22,748 nt of DNA. Origin: Pseudomonadota bacterium. GTDB lineage: Bacteria > Pseudomonadota > Alphaproteobacteria > Sphingomonadales > Sphingomonadaceae. Positions 16,313-22,748 of this stretch are shown in pieces (position 1 is the first letter of the stretch; each line of letters begins with the position of its first letter). The translations under genes were made by a program, and so were the position numbers. The notes beneath the pieces are model-generated. The model was not told the DNA's origin. It saw nothing but the letters and a program-made list of their open reading frames with translations, and searched no databases. Location of the stretch: positions 1-22,748 of the forward strand of contig JAFABD010000268.1 in assembly GCA_023426225.1 (NCBI GenBank), written 5' to 3'.

Positions 16313-16341
16313 AAAAAAGGCCATGCCCGCCGGGCACGGCC
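16313..16341 (-). terminator. Intrinsic terminator of the DUF2171 gene
   Basis: Read on the minus strand, GGCCGTGCCC pairs with GGGCATGGCC around a GGC loop, with one mismatched pair, and is followed by six T residues (16318-16313). It lies about 38 bp past the DUF2171 stop. It also faces the end of nrdA, separating the convergent transcripts. The remaining sequence between nrdA and here (16124-16312) shows only GC-rich dyads such as CGGGCGGG/CCCGCCCG. Confidence 0.85.
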
Positions 16342-16378
16342 CCTGTTCGGCCCCGTTCGCGGGCAGATGCCGGGGCGA

Positions 16379-16630
16379 TCAGCCCTCGGATTCTTCCTCG
16401 GTGAACTGAAGCGCGTTCGCGGCGGTCGCGGTCAGGCGGACCTTGTTGTGATCCTCGACCTCGGCGACGAGGCCGAGCGGGATATAGTGGTGGTGCCCCT
16501 CATGGCTGCCCATGCCGCTGTCGCGCCTGGTCAGGCGGAGGCGGTGGTGATCGACGCGGTCGACGGTGCCGATATGGACGCCGTCGGCGCCGATGACTTC
16601 CATGTTCTCGCGAATTTCGTGGTGACCCAT
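16379..16630 (-). CDS. DUF2171 domain protein
   Basis: This 83-residue soluble protein fits the DUF2171 family: a PRC-barrel-like small beta domain with IRENMEVIGADGVHIGTVDRVDHHRLRLTR, then a histidine-rich GSHEGHHHYIPLGLVAEVEDHNKVRLTATA. The family role is unknown; members are often seen among stress-responsive genes. The frame opens 11 codons further upstream, but ATG 16630 is chosen because GGAGGAAC lies 7 bases ahead of it. It is on the minus strand between nrdA and nrdB, divergent from the small lipoprotein gene (68-bp gap), and has its own terminator, so it is a separate transcript. Confidence 0.85.
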   Translation of the reverse strand: MGHHEIRENMEVIGADGVHIGTVDRVDHHRLRLTRRDSGMGSHEGHHHYIPLGLVAEVEDHNKVRLTATAANALQFTEEESEG

Positions 16631-16698
16631 CGGGCAGTTCCTCCGTTTGATGACTGTGGACAACGCATAGTGCGTGCAAAGGACGCAGGAGATACGGC

Positions 16699-17031
16699 AT
16701 GATCCGGATGCGAAACATCGCGTGGGTGGCGGCGGCGGGCGCCATGCTGGCGCTGGCCGCCTGTGCGCGGCAGACGAGCGGGAGCGTCGCGCCCGATGCC
16801 CCGGGCTTTCTGCTGGGGCTGTGGCACGGCTTCATCTTTCCGGTGGCGTGGGTGATCTCGCTGTTCCGCGCCGACGTCGCGATCTATGCCGTGCCCAATA
16901 ACGGCGGATGGTATGATTTCGGTTATTTCCTGGGCATTTGCGTGTTCGGCGTTGGCGCCAATCGCGGCCGCAAGGTCATCTATCGCGAGCGGGTGATCGT
17001 GCGCGATCGCGGGCGGGTGATCGACGGATGA
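16699..17031 (+). CDS. Small putative lipoprotein, unknown function
   Basis: This 110-residue product is not recognised. Residues 1-22 look like a lipoprotein signal ending in LAAC (MLALAACARQ). A hydrophobic stretch follows at about 37-55 (GFLLGLWHGFIFPVAWVISLF), with the aromatic/glycine motif NNGGWYDFGYFLGICVFGVG at about 67-86 and a very basic tail (RGRKVIYRERVIVRDRGR). Membrane attachment is clear; the function is not. AGGAGA (16687-16692) is 6 bases before the ATG. Its stop overlaps the start of the next gene (ATGA), so the two are translationally coupled. Confidence 0.75.
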   Translation: MIRMRNIAWVAAAGAMLALAACARQTSGSVAPDAPGFLLGLWHGFIFPVAWVISLFRADVAIYAVPNNGGWYDFGYFLGICVFGVGANRGRKVIYRERVIVRDRGRVIDG

Positions 17032-17249
17032 CGCGCGCGCTTGCCCTCCAGGCCGGAATCGGCGCGGCGGTCGGCGCGGCGGGGCTGGCGATGCTGACCC
17101 GCCCCGGCACGGCGCGGCGGCTGTTGCGGCTGCCCGCAGGCGAGGCGACGACCTATGTCCTGCGCATCGGCGGCATGATGACGACCGCCTTGGGGCTGTT
17201 CCTTTTCGGTTTCGCGCTGGCGTTTGCCAGTGCGGGAGGGACGGGATGA
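17028..17249 (+). CDS. Small two-helix membrane protein, unknown function
   Basis: This 73-residue protein has hydrophobic segments at about 5-23 and 46-69 joined by a basic loop (TRPGTARRLLRLP), giving a helical hairpin in the membrane. The loop motif resembles small hydrophobic DUF-type proteins, but I do not recognise a family. It starts in a 4-bp ATGA overlap with the lipoprotein gene and ends 64 bp before nrdB, so all three may form one transcript. Confidence 0.65.
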   Translation: MTRALALQAGIGAAVGAAGLAMLTRPGTARRLLRLPAGEATTYVLRIGGMMTTALGLFLFGFALAFASAGGTG

Positions 17250-17313
17250 AGAACCGTTCCACCCATAACCCTTCACCGTTCAATCCAGTTTCGTTCTTCC
17301 CGGAGTAATCACG

Positions 17314-18363
17314 ATGTCGCTTCTCGAGGCCCGCAAGACATACAAGCCGTTCGAATATCCCTGGGCTTACGAATATTGGAAGCGCCAGCAGCAGGTGCAT
17401 TGGCTTCCGGAAGAAGTTCCGCTGGGTGAGGATTGCCGCGACTGGGCACAGAAGCTGTCGGACCATGAACGCAATCTTCTGACGCAGATCTTCCGATTTT
17501 TCACGCAGGCCGACGTGGAAGTGCAGGATTGCTATCACGAGAAATATGGTCGCGTCTTCAAGCCGACCGAGATCAAGATGATGCTGACCGCCTTTTCCAA
17601 CATGGAAACGGTGCATATCGCGGCCTATAGCCACCTGCTCGACACGATCGGCATGCCCGAGACCGAATATGCCGCCTTCCTCCAGTACAAGGAGATGAAG
17701 GACAAGCATGATTATCTGGCAACCTTTGGTGTCGATGATGATGAATCGATCGCCAAGACGCTGGCAATGTTCGGCGGCTTTACCGAAGGACTTCAGCTTT
17801 TCGCATCGTTTGCCATGCTGATGAACTTCCCGCGCTTCAACAAGATGAAGGGCATGGGGCAGATCGTGAGCTGGTCTGTCCGCGACGAGAGCCTTCATTG
17901 CGAAGGCATCATCAAGCTGTTCCACACCTTCTGCAAGGAACGGAACTGCCTGACGCCGACCGTGCGCGACGATATTCTGGACATGTGCCAGAAGACCGTG
18001 CGTATCGAGGACGCCTTCATCGACCTGGTGTTCGAAATGGGGCCGGTCCACGGAATGACGCCGAAGGACATCAAGAAGTATGTCCGCTTTATCGCCGACT
18101 GGCGGCTGGGACAACTTGGGCTGAAGCCGATCTATATGATCGAGGAACATCCCCTGCCCTGGCTGACGCCGCTGCTCAACGGTGTCGAGCACGCCAATTT
18201 CTTTGAAACGCGGGCGACCGAATATTCGAAGGCGGCGACGCGCGGCAACTGGAACGAGGTCTGGGAGAGCTTCGACAAGCGCCAGAAGGCCAAGGCCGGG
18301 CTGCCCGCGAACGAGGATGCACGCGGAACCGACATGTTCGGCGGCGGCGTCGCGGCCGAATAA
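17314..18363 (+). CDS. nrdB: Ribonucleoside-diphosphate reductase class Ia, beta subunit
   Basis: NrdB houses the di-iron centre that makes the tyrosyl radical used by NrdA. The 349-residue protein has all metal ligands at the same relative spacing as E. coli NrdB: D67, E98, H101, E158, E192 and H195. The radical tyrosine is Y105 (HIAAYSHLL), 7 residues after E98 as in E. coli. This identifies it as a canonical Fe-Y enzyme (NrdB, not the Mn-type NrdF or tyrosine-less class Ic). There is no N-terminal ATP-cone either. GGAG sits 8 bases before ATG 17314. Codon use is slightly more A/T-tolerant than in nrdA. Unusually, nrdA is 1.2 kb upstream with three genes between. Confidence 0.96.
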   Translation: MSLLEARKTYKPFEYPWAYEYWKRQQQVHWLPEEVPLGEDCRDWAQKLSDHERNLLTQIFRFFTQADVEVQDCYHEKYGRVFKPTEIKMMLTAFSNMETVHIAAYSHLLDTIGMPETEYAAFLQYKEMKDKHDYLATFGVDDDESIAKTLAMFGGFTEGLQLFASFAMLMNFPRFNKMKGMGQIVSWSVRDESLHCEGIIKLFHTFCKERNCLTPTVRDDILDMCQKTVRIEDAFIDLVFEMGPVHGMTPKDIKKYVRFIADWRLGQLGLKPIYMIEEHPLPWLTPLLNGVEHANFFETRATEYSKAATRGNWNEVWESFDKRQKAKAGLPANEDARGTDMFGGGVAAE

Positions 18364-18371
18364 TCGACCTG

Positions 18372-18404
18372 CCTGCCCCGCAGCCGACCCGGTCGCGGGG
18401 CAGG
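18372..18404 (+). terminator. Hairpin downstream of nrdB
   Basis: CCTGCCCCGC (18372-18381) and GCGGGGCAGG (18395-18404) form a perfect 10-bp stem with a 13-nt loop, starting 8 bp after the nrdB stop. No T-run follows, so it may end transcription weakly or protect the mRNA 3' end. Nothing else is seen in 18405-18551. Confidence 0.6.
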
Positions 18405-18551
18405 AAACCGCCCCAATGGCACGACAGATGCCGCAATATCGCGCCTGTTTCGCGCGTTCAGGGGCAAAACGGCGACGTTTCGTCGCAAAATCATGCCGGA
18501 AACGCGCCGTTGCGCGGCACGCGTTGACGCGGCGCGATTTCCCACCCGATT

Positions 18552-18803
18552 CTAGCTGCGACGCCCCCAGCGCCAGCGCCATCCGCCCGCCGTCCGCGCC
18601 CGGATGAACATGAGCGCCCACCCCACGCCGACGAAGCAGAGCAGCCCGGGCAGCGCGAGCCCCGCGCGGTACGCCGCGACGCCGCCGGCGATAAGCAGCG
18701 TGAGCCCGAGCGTCACCAGCCAGCCCTGCCACGTCACCGGCGTCGCGCCATAGCCATAACGTTTGGGGCGGAACCAGAAGCGGCGCGGGGCGGGATCGGA
18801 CAT
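18552..18803 (-). CDS. Small two-helix membrane protein of the SPFH operon
   Basis: This 83-residue protein begins MSDPAPRRFWFRPKRYGYG, a basic, aromatic cytoplasmic leader. It then has two hydrophobic helices (about 24-42, WQGWLVTLGLTLLIAGGVA, and 47-66, GLALPGLLCFVGVGWALMFI) and a basic tryptophan-rich C-terminus (RARTAGGWRWRWGRRS). I do not recognise a named family. The frame runs upstream without stops into a proline-rich shadow, but ATG 18803 is supported by AAGGA about 8 bases ahead. It is the third gene of the SPFH-RHH-membrane-protein operon (37-bp gap). Confidence 0.75.
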   Translation of the reverse strand: MSDPAPRRFWFRPKRYGYGATPVTWQGWLVTLGLTLLIAGGVAAYRAGLALPGLLCFVGVGWALMFIRARTAGGWRWRWGRRS

Positions 18804-18840
18804 GATGAAATCCTTGGCGTTCGGAAGCACGGGAGGCGGA

Positions 18841-19158
18841 TCAGGCAGCGGGCGGCGACGCTTCGTCGGTGCCGGCGGCGGCGTCAGTGCCGGGAGCACC
18901 GCCAGTGTCGGGGATGTCGGGGGTGTCGGGGGTGCCGTCGGTGTGGGACGCATCGTCGGCGGCGCGGGTGGGGGGGCGGCCGCGGCGGGCGGGGACCGGC
19001 TGGGCGAGCTTGACGCCGCGCCGCGCCAGCGCCTCGCGCAGCAGACATTCGAGCTGGGCGTTGACGCTGCGCAGATCGGCCGCCGCGCTGCGCTCGACCG
19101 CGGCGTAGAGCGCCGGGTCGAGCCGCAGGGGAAACGCCTTTTTGGGTGAAGCCGCCAC
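18841..19158 (-). CDS. Ribbon-helix-helix (Arc-like) DNA-binding protein
   Basis: This 105-residue protein has an N-terminal ribbon-helix-helix fold. The strand KKAFPLRLDPALY (6-18) is followed by two helices, AAVERSAAADLRS and VNAQLECLLREALARRG, the last containing the typical RSVNAQxExLLREAL pattern of Arc-like proteins. ARRGRPPTR (58-66) resembles an AT-hook core. Residues about 70-105 are a low-complexity tail rich in T, P, D and A, including TPDTPDIPDT. The start is GTG 19158 with AGGG 7 bases ahead; no ATG is available. It is the second gene of the operon, 20 bp after the SPFH gene, and could regulate the operon through the palindrome at 20095. Confidence 0.85.
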   Translation of the reverse strand: MAASPKKAFPLRLDPALYAAVERSAAADLRSVNAQLECLLREALARRGVKLAQPVPARRGRPPTRAADDASHTDGTPDTPDIPDTGGAPGTDAAAGTDEASPPAA

Positions 19159-19178
19159 GTCGCCGCCCTAGCCCCGCA

Positions 19179-20078
19179 TCATTGGTACAGCGAGCCCGTG
19201 TTGACCACCGGCTGGGTATCGCGTTCGCCGCACAGCACGACCATCAGGTTCGACACCATGGCCGCGCGGCGTTCGTCGTCGAGATGGACGACGTCCTTTT
19301 CCGAAAGCTGCGCCAGCGCCATTTCGACCATGCCCACGGCGCCCTCGACCAGCGTCTGGCGCGCGGCGACCACCGCCTGCGCCTGCTGGCGCCGCAGCAT
19401 CGCCCCGGCGATCTCCTGGGCATAGGCCAGATGCGTGAAGCCGCATTCGTCGACGGTGATCCCCGCGACGCGCAGCCGCGCGATGAGTTCGTCGCGCAGC
19501 TCGGCCCCGACCTGATCGTGGTTGCCGCGCAGCGTCACCTCCTGATGCTCGAAATCGTCATAGGGGTAGCGCGAGCCGATCGTGCGCACCGCCGCCTCGA
19601 TCTGGACGTTCACGAACGCCTTGTAGTCGTCGACGTCGAACAGCGCCTGCGCGGTGTCGGTGACGCGCCACACCACCTGCGCCGCCATTTCGATCGGGTT
19701 GCCGCGCAGGTCGTTGACCTTGATCCGTTCCGAGATGACGTTGTTGGCGCGCACCGAGATCGACTTGCGCAGCATCCAGGGCAGCACCCAGCGCAGCCCC
19801 TCGGCCCGGTCGGTGCCGCGATAGGCGCCGAACAGCAGGATCACCGCCGCCTGGTTGGGCTGAAGCAGGTAGAAGCCGCTGACGACGAAGAGAAAGACCA
19901 GCAGCAGCACCGCTTCGGCGCCGACCAGCAGCGGCGGCGACAGCACGTCGATCTGGGTGAGCAGCAGCCCGCCCGCCGCCAGCGCGAGCAGCAGCACGAC
20001 GAGCATCGCATAGCCGCTGGCGCTTGCCGCCGGCCGTTCATGGCTCTGTCGCAGCGTCGGTCCGGTTGCGTCCATCAT
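19179..20078 (-). CDS. SPFH/band-7 (prohibitin-like) membrane protein
   Basis: This 299-residue protein has two N-terminal hydrophobic segments (about 22-42 and 48-72), followed by an SPFH domain starting at the FYLLQPNQAAVILLFGAYRGTDRAEGLRWVLPW motif. The domain contains NVISERIKVNDLRGNPIEMAAQVVWRVTD and AVRTIGSRYPYDDF. The second half is a coiled-coil-like helix (YAQEIAGAMLRRQQAQAVVAARQTLVEGAV). SPFH proteins assemble into membrane scaffolds that organise partner proteins or proteases. The frame opens five codons earlier (20093), but the ATG-ATG at 20078/20075 is preferred because GGGAGGG lies just upstream. It is first in a three-gene operon. A partner protease (HflC/FtsH type) is not adjacent. 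Confidence 0.88.
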   Translation of the reverse strand: MMDATGPTLRQSHERPAASASGYAMLVVLLLALAAGGLLLTQIDVLSPPLLVGAEAVLLLVFLFVVSGFYLLQPNQAAVILLFGAYRGTDRAEGLRWVLPWMLRKSISVRANNVISERIKVNDLRGNPIEMAAQVVWRVTDTAQALFDVDDYKAFVNVQIEAAVRTIGSRYPYDDFEHQEVTLRGNHDQVGAELRDELIARLRVAGITVDECGFTHLAYAQEIAGAMLRRQQAQAVVAARQTLVEGAVGMVEMALAQLSEKDVVHLDDERRAAMVSNLMVVLCGERDTQPVVNTGSLYQ

Positions 20079-20094
20079 TCCAGTCCCTCCCATT

Positions 20095-20110
20095 AATGTG
20101 ATATCACATT
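20095..20110. promoter_or_regulatory. Perfect 16-bp palindrome, operator candidate
   Basis: AATGTGATATCACATT is a perfect palindrome 17 bp upstream of the SPFH start codon. It overlaps the end of the -10 box and the likely transcription start, the position of a repressor operator. It is too compact for a CRP site (2-bp rather than 6-bp gap between TGTGA and TCACA). The linked RHH protein, or an unlinked PadR- or GntR-type repressor, are possible binders. Confidence 0.7.
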
Positions 20111-20136
20111 TATATCAGAGCGAGATCGGGCGCAAG
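20109..20136 (-). promoter_or_regulatory. Promoter of the SPFH operon
   Basis: On the minus strand, TATAAA (20114-20109) is a good -10 box and CTTGCG (20136-20131) a moderate -35 box with a 16-bp spacer. It overlaps the 16-bp palindrome by 2 bp. Confidence 0.55.
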
Positions 20137-20175
20137 CGAATCCGGCAGGGCCGTGCGGGCACCGCGCCGGACACC

Positions 20176-20245
20176 GCACCGGGCGCAGCATCGACGCCAT
20201 GCCCGCGCAGCACCGGCGCAGCACGCGCGCAGCACCGGCGCAGCA
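20176..20245. repeat. Tandem repeat, 22-bp period
   Basis: GCGCAGCACCGGCGCAGCA occurs twice without change (20205-20223 and 20227-20245). A diverged partial copy, GCACCGGGCGCAGCA, lies at 20176-20190. It sits between the SPFH promoter and the pal terminator and encodes nothing obvious. Confidence 0.7.
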
Positions 20246-20277
20246 AAAAGGGCGCCGCCGGTGATCCGGCGACGCCC
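20245..20277 (-). terminator. Intrinsic terminator of the tol-pal operon
   Basis: On the minus strand, GGGCG and GCCGG stem segments (20277-20266 pairing with 20261-20250, one 2-bp internal mismatch, 4-nt loop) are followed by TTTTT (20249-20245). It lies 27 bp beyond the pal stop and is a standard Rho-independent terminator. Confidence 0.9.
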
Positions 20278-20303
20278 CCTTGCAGATCCGGACGGGGTGC
20301 GAA

Positions 20304-20816
20304 TCAGCTGATGACGATCGTCACCGCGCGGCGATTCTGCGCCCAGCTCGCCTCGTCCGAGCCGAGCGCGATCGGGCGTTCCTTGCCGTAGCTGATCGTG
20401 GTGATCCGCGTCGCCGCGATGCCGCGCGCCGCGAGATAGTTCTTGGCCGCATTGGCGCGGCGATCGCCGAGCGCGAGATTATATTCGCGCGTGCCGCGTT
20501 CGTCGCAATGCCCCTCGATCGTGATGCGCGCCTCGGGATGCTGCGAAAGCCACGCGACCTGGCTGTCGAGGATGCCGCGCGCCTCGGCGTCGATCTCGTA
20601 CTGGTCGAGCGCGAAGTGGATCGTGTCGCTGGCGACGGCGCGCTTGAACTGCTCGTTGAGCGGACCGGCGGGCGTATCGCTGTCGTCGGTCGTCGCCGGC
20701 GGCGTCACCGGCTGTTCGGCCGGCGGGGGCGGCAGATCCTTGGGCGCCTTCTTGGCACAGCCCGCCACCGCGACCAGGGTGAGCGCCAGCACGAGGCTGG
20801 TCTTGATCTTCGCCAT
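20304..20816 (-). CDS. pal: Peptidoglycan-associated lipoprotein Pal
   Basis: Pal anchors the outer membrane to peptidoglycan and is released or mobilised by TolB during constriction. The 170-residue precursor has a lipoprotein signal with lipobox VAGC (C20), a proline-rich spacer (about 25-50), then an OmpA-like domain with TIHFALDQYEID, the peptidoglycan-binding GHCDERGTREYNLALGDRRA (Asp and Arg contacts to diaminopimelate) and YGKERP. It reads GHC where GHT is more usual, a small change. The frame opens two codons earlier (20822), but ATG 20816 is preferred because GGAG is then about 8 bases upstream instead of 2. It is the last gene of the operon, 97 bp after tolB. Confidence 0.97.
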   Translation of the reverse strand: MAKIKTSLVLALTLVAVAGCAKKAPKDLPPPPAEQPVTPPATTDDSDTPAGPLNEQFKRAVASDTIHFALDQYEIDAEARGILDSQVAWLSQHPEARITIEGHCDERGTREYNLALGDRRANAAKNYLAARGIAATRITTISYGKERPIALGSDEASWAQNRRAVTIVIS

Positions 20817-20913
20817 CGTCATATCTCCTTCGTCGATGAACTGCCCGCGAATGCCCGCGGGAGATTACGCCCTCGTTTCGATTTGGTTCAACCTGCCCCC
20901 TGCGCCGGCGCCG

Positions 20914-22317
20914 TCAGGGCCGGATCGGACCCCAATTGGGGTCCGACCCGTCGAGCGGCGTCGGAATCTTGCGTGCGTTGACGCCGGTGAGATCGACCGA
21001 CCAGAGGTCCGGCCGGCCCGAGCCCTGCGCCGCGCGGAAGAACATCAGCACACGGCCGTTGGGCGACCAGGTCGGCGCCTCGTCGCCCCAACTGTTGGTA
21101 AGCAGCTTCTCGCCGCCGCCCGACGGGTTCATCACGCCGATGCGGAAGGTGCCGCCGCCCATTTTGGTGAACGCGATGAGGTCGCCGCGCGGGCTCCACA
21201 CCGGCGTGGCATAGCGGCCGCCGCCGAAGCTGATCCGCCGCTGATTGCTGCCGTCGGCGTTCATCACGTAAAGCTGCTGCGTGCCGCCGCGATCGCTTTC
21301 GAACACGATCTTCGACCCGTCGGGCGAATAGCTGCCGCCGGTGTCGATCCCCGGCGCGTTGGTGAGCCGCTGGGGCTCGCCGCCCGCGACGCTGACGCGA
21401 TAGAGATCGGTGTTCGACGCGACCGCCATCGAGAACAGCACCCATTTGCCGTCGGGCGAGAAATGTGGCGCGAAGTTGAGATTGGCGTTCGACACCAGCC
21501 GGCGCGTGCGGCGTTCGGCCAGATCGTAGATGAAGATCGACGGCCGCCGGTTTTCATAGCTCATGAACACGATCGCGTCCTGGCGCGGCGACAGGCGCGG
21601 GGTGAGCACGATCGACTGGCCGTTGGTGAGGAAGCGGTGGTTGGCGCCGTCCTGATCCATGATCGCGATCTGCTTGCGCCGCCGGTTCTTCGGCCCCTGT
21701 TCGGCGACATAGACGACCTGGCTGTCGAAATACGGCCCCTCGCCCGTCAGCCGGGTATAGATCGCGTCGGCGCATTTGTGCGCGGCGCGGCGCCATTCGG
21801 CGGGGGTGACGACATAGCCCTGGCGCACCAGCTCGCTTTGCAGCGCGACGTCGTACAGATAGCAGCCCACGGTGAGCGAGCCGTTGCTGTTGGCGCGGAC
21901 ATAGCCCTGGACGAGCGCCTGCGCCGACTGGCCGTTCCACAGCGTGTAATCGGGCTTGTTGACCAGCCCGAACGCCACCGCCGGAAGCTGGCCCGGCCCG
22001 CGCGTCTTGAACAGGCCGGTGTTGCGCAGATCGTCCTCGATCACCTGCGCCATGCGGCGGCCGAGATCGTCGGTCGCGCCCGCCGCGGTCTGGACGACCT
22101 GTGCCGTCGGCATCGCGGGGACGGCGAGCACCAGATCCTGCGCCGCCTGGGCGGTGACGTCGACGCGCAGCGCCGATTCGCCCTGGCCGCCGGACTGGCC
22201 CGGCGCCGTCTGGCCCGGCTGATCCTGCGGCGCGGGTGCGGCGGGCGTGGTCTGCGCATGGAGCGCGGCCGGGCTGGCGGCGATCAGCAGCGCGATCGCG
22301 ATACGGGTGGCCTTCAT
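20914..22317 (-). CDS. tolB: Tol-Pal system beta-propeller protein TolB
   Basis: TolB is a periplasmic protein that connects TolA with Pal. The 467-residue precursor has a Sec signal (MKATRIAIALLIAASPAALHAQ). A P/Q/G-rich linker of about 25 residues follows, longer than in E. coli. Then come the N-terminal alpha/beta domain (DDLGRRMAQVIEDDLRNTGLF) and a six-bladed propeller built on SPDG-type repeats (SPDGKWVLFS, SPDGSKIVFESDR, SPRGDLIAFT, SPNGRVLMFFR). It ends with SDPNWGPIRP, the conserved end of the last blade. ATG 22317 is chosen because it starts the signal peptide. It begins 1 bp after the tolA stop, with GAGGGG inside the end of tolA as ribosome binding site. Confidence 0.97.
   Translation of the reverse strand: MKATRIAIALLIAASPAALHAQTTPAAPAPQDQPGQTAPGQSGGQGESALRVDVTAQAAQDLVLAVPAMPTAQVVQTAAGATDDLGRRMAQVIEDDLRNTGLFKTRGPGQLPAVAFGLVNKPDYTLWNGQSAQALVQGYVRANSNGSLTVGCYLYDVALQSELVRQGYVVTPAEWRRAAHKCADAIYTRLTGEGPYFDSQVVYVAEQGPKNRRRKQIAIMDQDGANHRFLTNGQSIVLTPRLSPRQDAIVFMSYENRRPSIFIYDLAERRTRRLVSNANLNFAPHFSPDGKWVLFSMAVASNTDLYRVSVAGGEPQRLTNAPGIDTGGSYSPDGSKIVFESDRGGTQQLYVMNADGSNQRRISFGGGRYATPVWSPRGDLIAFTKMGGGTFRIGVMNPSGGGEKLLTNSWGDEAPTWSPNGRVLMFFRAAQGSGRPDLWSVDLTGVNARKIPTPLDGSDPNWGPIRP
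20925..20946. repeat. Perfect 22-bp palindrome at the end of tolB
   Basis: The arms TCGGACCCCAA (20925-20935) and TTGGGGTCCGA (20936-20946) are exact reverse complements with no loop. They cover codons for DPNWGP near the TolB C-terminus, a region constrained at the protein level, so the dyad depends on the codons chosen. It lies about 110 bp before pal and could act as an RNA hairpin or recombination/protein-binding site. Confidence 0.7.
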
Positions 22318-22318
22318 C

Positions 22319-22748
22319 TCACAACCCCTCATACAAAGTCGGTTCGATCGTTTTCCAGGCGTCATAGAACTGCGCAGGCAGGTGGAAGGGTGCAGCGAGC
22401 CGCACCGCGCGCACCGCCAGTTCGCGATGGCGCTGCGCCTGCGCCGAATTGCTGGCCGTCACCCCGGTCTGGCGCACGCGCGGTTCGCCGACGATCGTGC
22501 CGTCGCGCGCGAGCTGGACGATCACCGTCGTGCGCAACTGATCCGAATCGGCGCCGCTGGGCGGGCGCCAGTGCGGCTTGATCTGGCGGATCACCTCGGC
22601 GCCAAGCGCCGCCTTGACCTGCGGGCCGACATGCGCGGCGGGCGGCGTGGTCGACTGGCTGTTGTTCGGGCGATCGCCGATGCCGAGATCGAGCCCCGCG
22701 AGCCGCCCGGTCGGCTTGACCGGGCCGCGGCGCGGCGCGGGCTTGCCC
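22319..22748 (-). CDS. tolA: TolA (C-terminal part; runs off the window)
   Basis: TolA is the inner-membrane-anchored energy transducer that spans the periplasm and couples TolQR to TolB/Pal. Only the last 142 residues lie inside the window; the frame is open to the right edge. The visible part has a proline-rich linker (PAPRRGPVKPTGRLAG), then the TonB/TolA C-terminal domain with IRQIKPHWRPP, VIVQLARDGTIVGEPRV, ELAVRAVRLAAPFHLP and FYDAWKTIEPTLYEGL. The order with tolB and pal supports TolA rather than TonB. Internal GTG/ATG codons should not be taken as the start. Confidence 0.9.
   Translation of the reverse strand, partial: GKPAPRRGPVKPTGRLAGLDLGIGDRPNNSQSTTPPAAHVGPQVKAALGAEVIRQIKPHWRPPSGADSDQLRTTVIVQLARDGTIVGEPRVRQTGVTASNSAQAQRHRELAVRAVRLAAPFHLPAQFYDAWKTIEPTLYEGL

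Noticed and set aside
13985..16324. 779-codon minus-strand open frame under nrdA
   Set aside because: It is the shadow of nrdA, whose active-site residues are all in the plus-strand frame.
18804..18953. N-terminal proline-rich extension of the small membrane protein
   Set aside because: It overlaps the end of the RHH gene on the same strand. The well-placed ribosome binding site points to ATG 18803.
18841..19158. RHH protein as antitoxin of a toxin-antitoxin pair
   Set aside because: No toxin-like gene is adjacent. The neighbours are an SPFH protein and a membrane hairpin protein, so a regulator role is more likely.
20095..20110. CRP/FNR-type binding site
   Set aside because: TGTGA and TCACA are separated by 2 bp, not the 6 bp that CRP needs, so it is kept only as an operator of unknown binder.

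Overview
The window reads as chromosomal DNA of a GC-rich alphaproteobacterium, most likely a sphingomonad (Sphingomonas or a close relative). This is inferred from strong G/C third-position bias, a TolA-TolB-Pal block with a proline-rich TolB leader, compact NrdA and NrdB proteins without ATP cones, and an EmrB-EmrA-NodT efflux operon. No 16S or tRNA gene is present to fix the taxonomy.

Layout. (1) 1-2474 is an accessory patch. It holds a nested hairpin and a short direct repeat, then a complete 1531-bp IS1182-like element (146-1676) with a DDE transposase. The element sits inside the decayed copy of a small gene. An intact 48-codon relative of that gene lies at 2328-2474, and an AT-richer putative lipoprotein gene (1850-2320) lies between the two copies. 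(2) 2595-5011 (+) has two adjacent EAL-fold proteins that have lost catalytic residues, then trmB. (3) 5026-5822 (+) has a yybP-ykoY (Mn2+) riboswitch upstream of a GDT1/UPF0016 cation exporter. (4) 5819-9099 has a convergent CelD/BcsL-type GNAT protein (-), a DUF2721 membrane protein (+) and an exported amidase (-). (5) 9218-13423 (-) is a translationally coupled tripartite efflux operon, emrB then emrA then a nodT-type outer-membrane factor. (6) 13424-14215 is a long noncoding divergent region. (7) 14216-18363 has class Ia ribonucleotide reductase nrdA and nrdB, separated by a DUF2171 gene on the opposite strand and two small envelope genes. (8) 18552-20078 (-) is a three-gene operon: SPFH/band-7 membrane protein, ribbon-helix-helix protein and small two-helix membrane protein. 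Its promoter carries a perfect 16-bp palindrome. (9) 20304-22748 (-) is the tol-pal envelope operon (tolA partial, tolB, pal), ending in a clear intrinsic terminator.

How parts work together. NrdA and NrdB form one deoxynucleotide-producing enzyme. EmrB, EmrA and NodT form one envelope-spanning pump. TolA, TolB and Pal maintain outer-membrane constriction. The riboswitch links Mn2+ level to exporter synthesis. The least explained items are the duplicated small ORF family at the IS site, the SPFH/RHH/membrane-protein operon with its operator-like palindrome, and the tandem degenerate EAL pair. No CRISPR array, prophage, rRNA or tRNA was seen.
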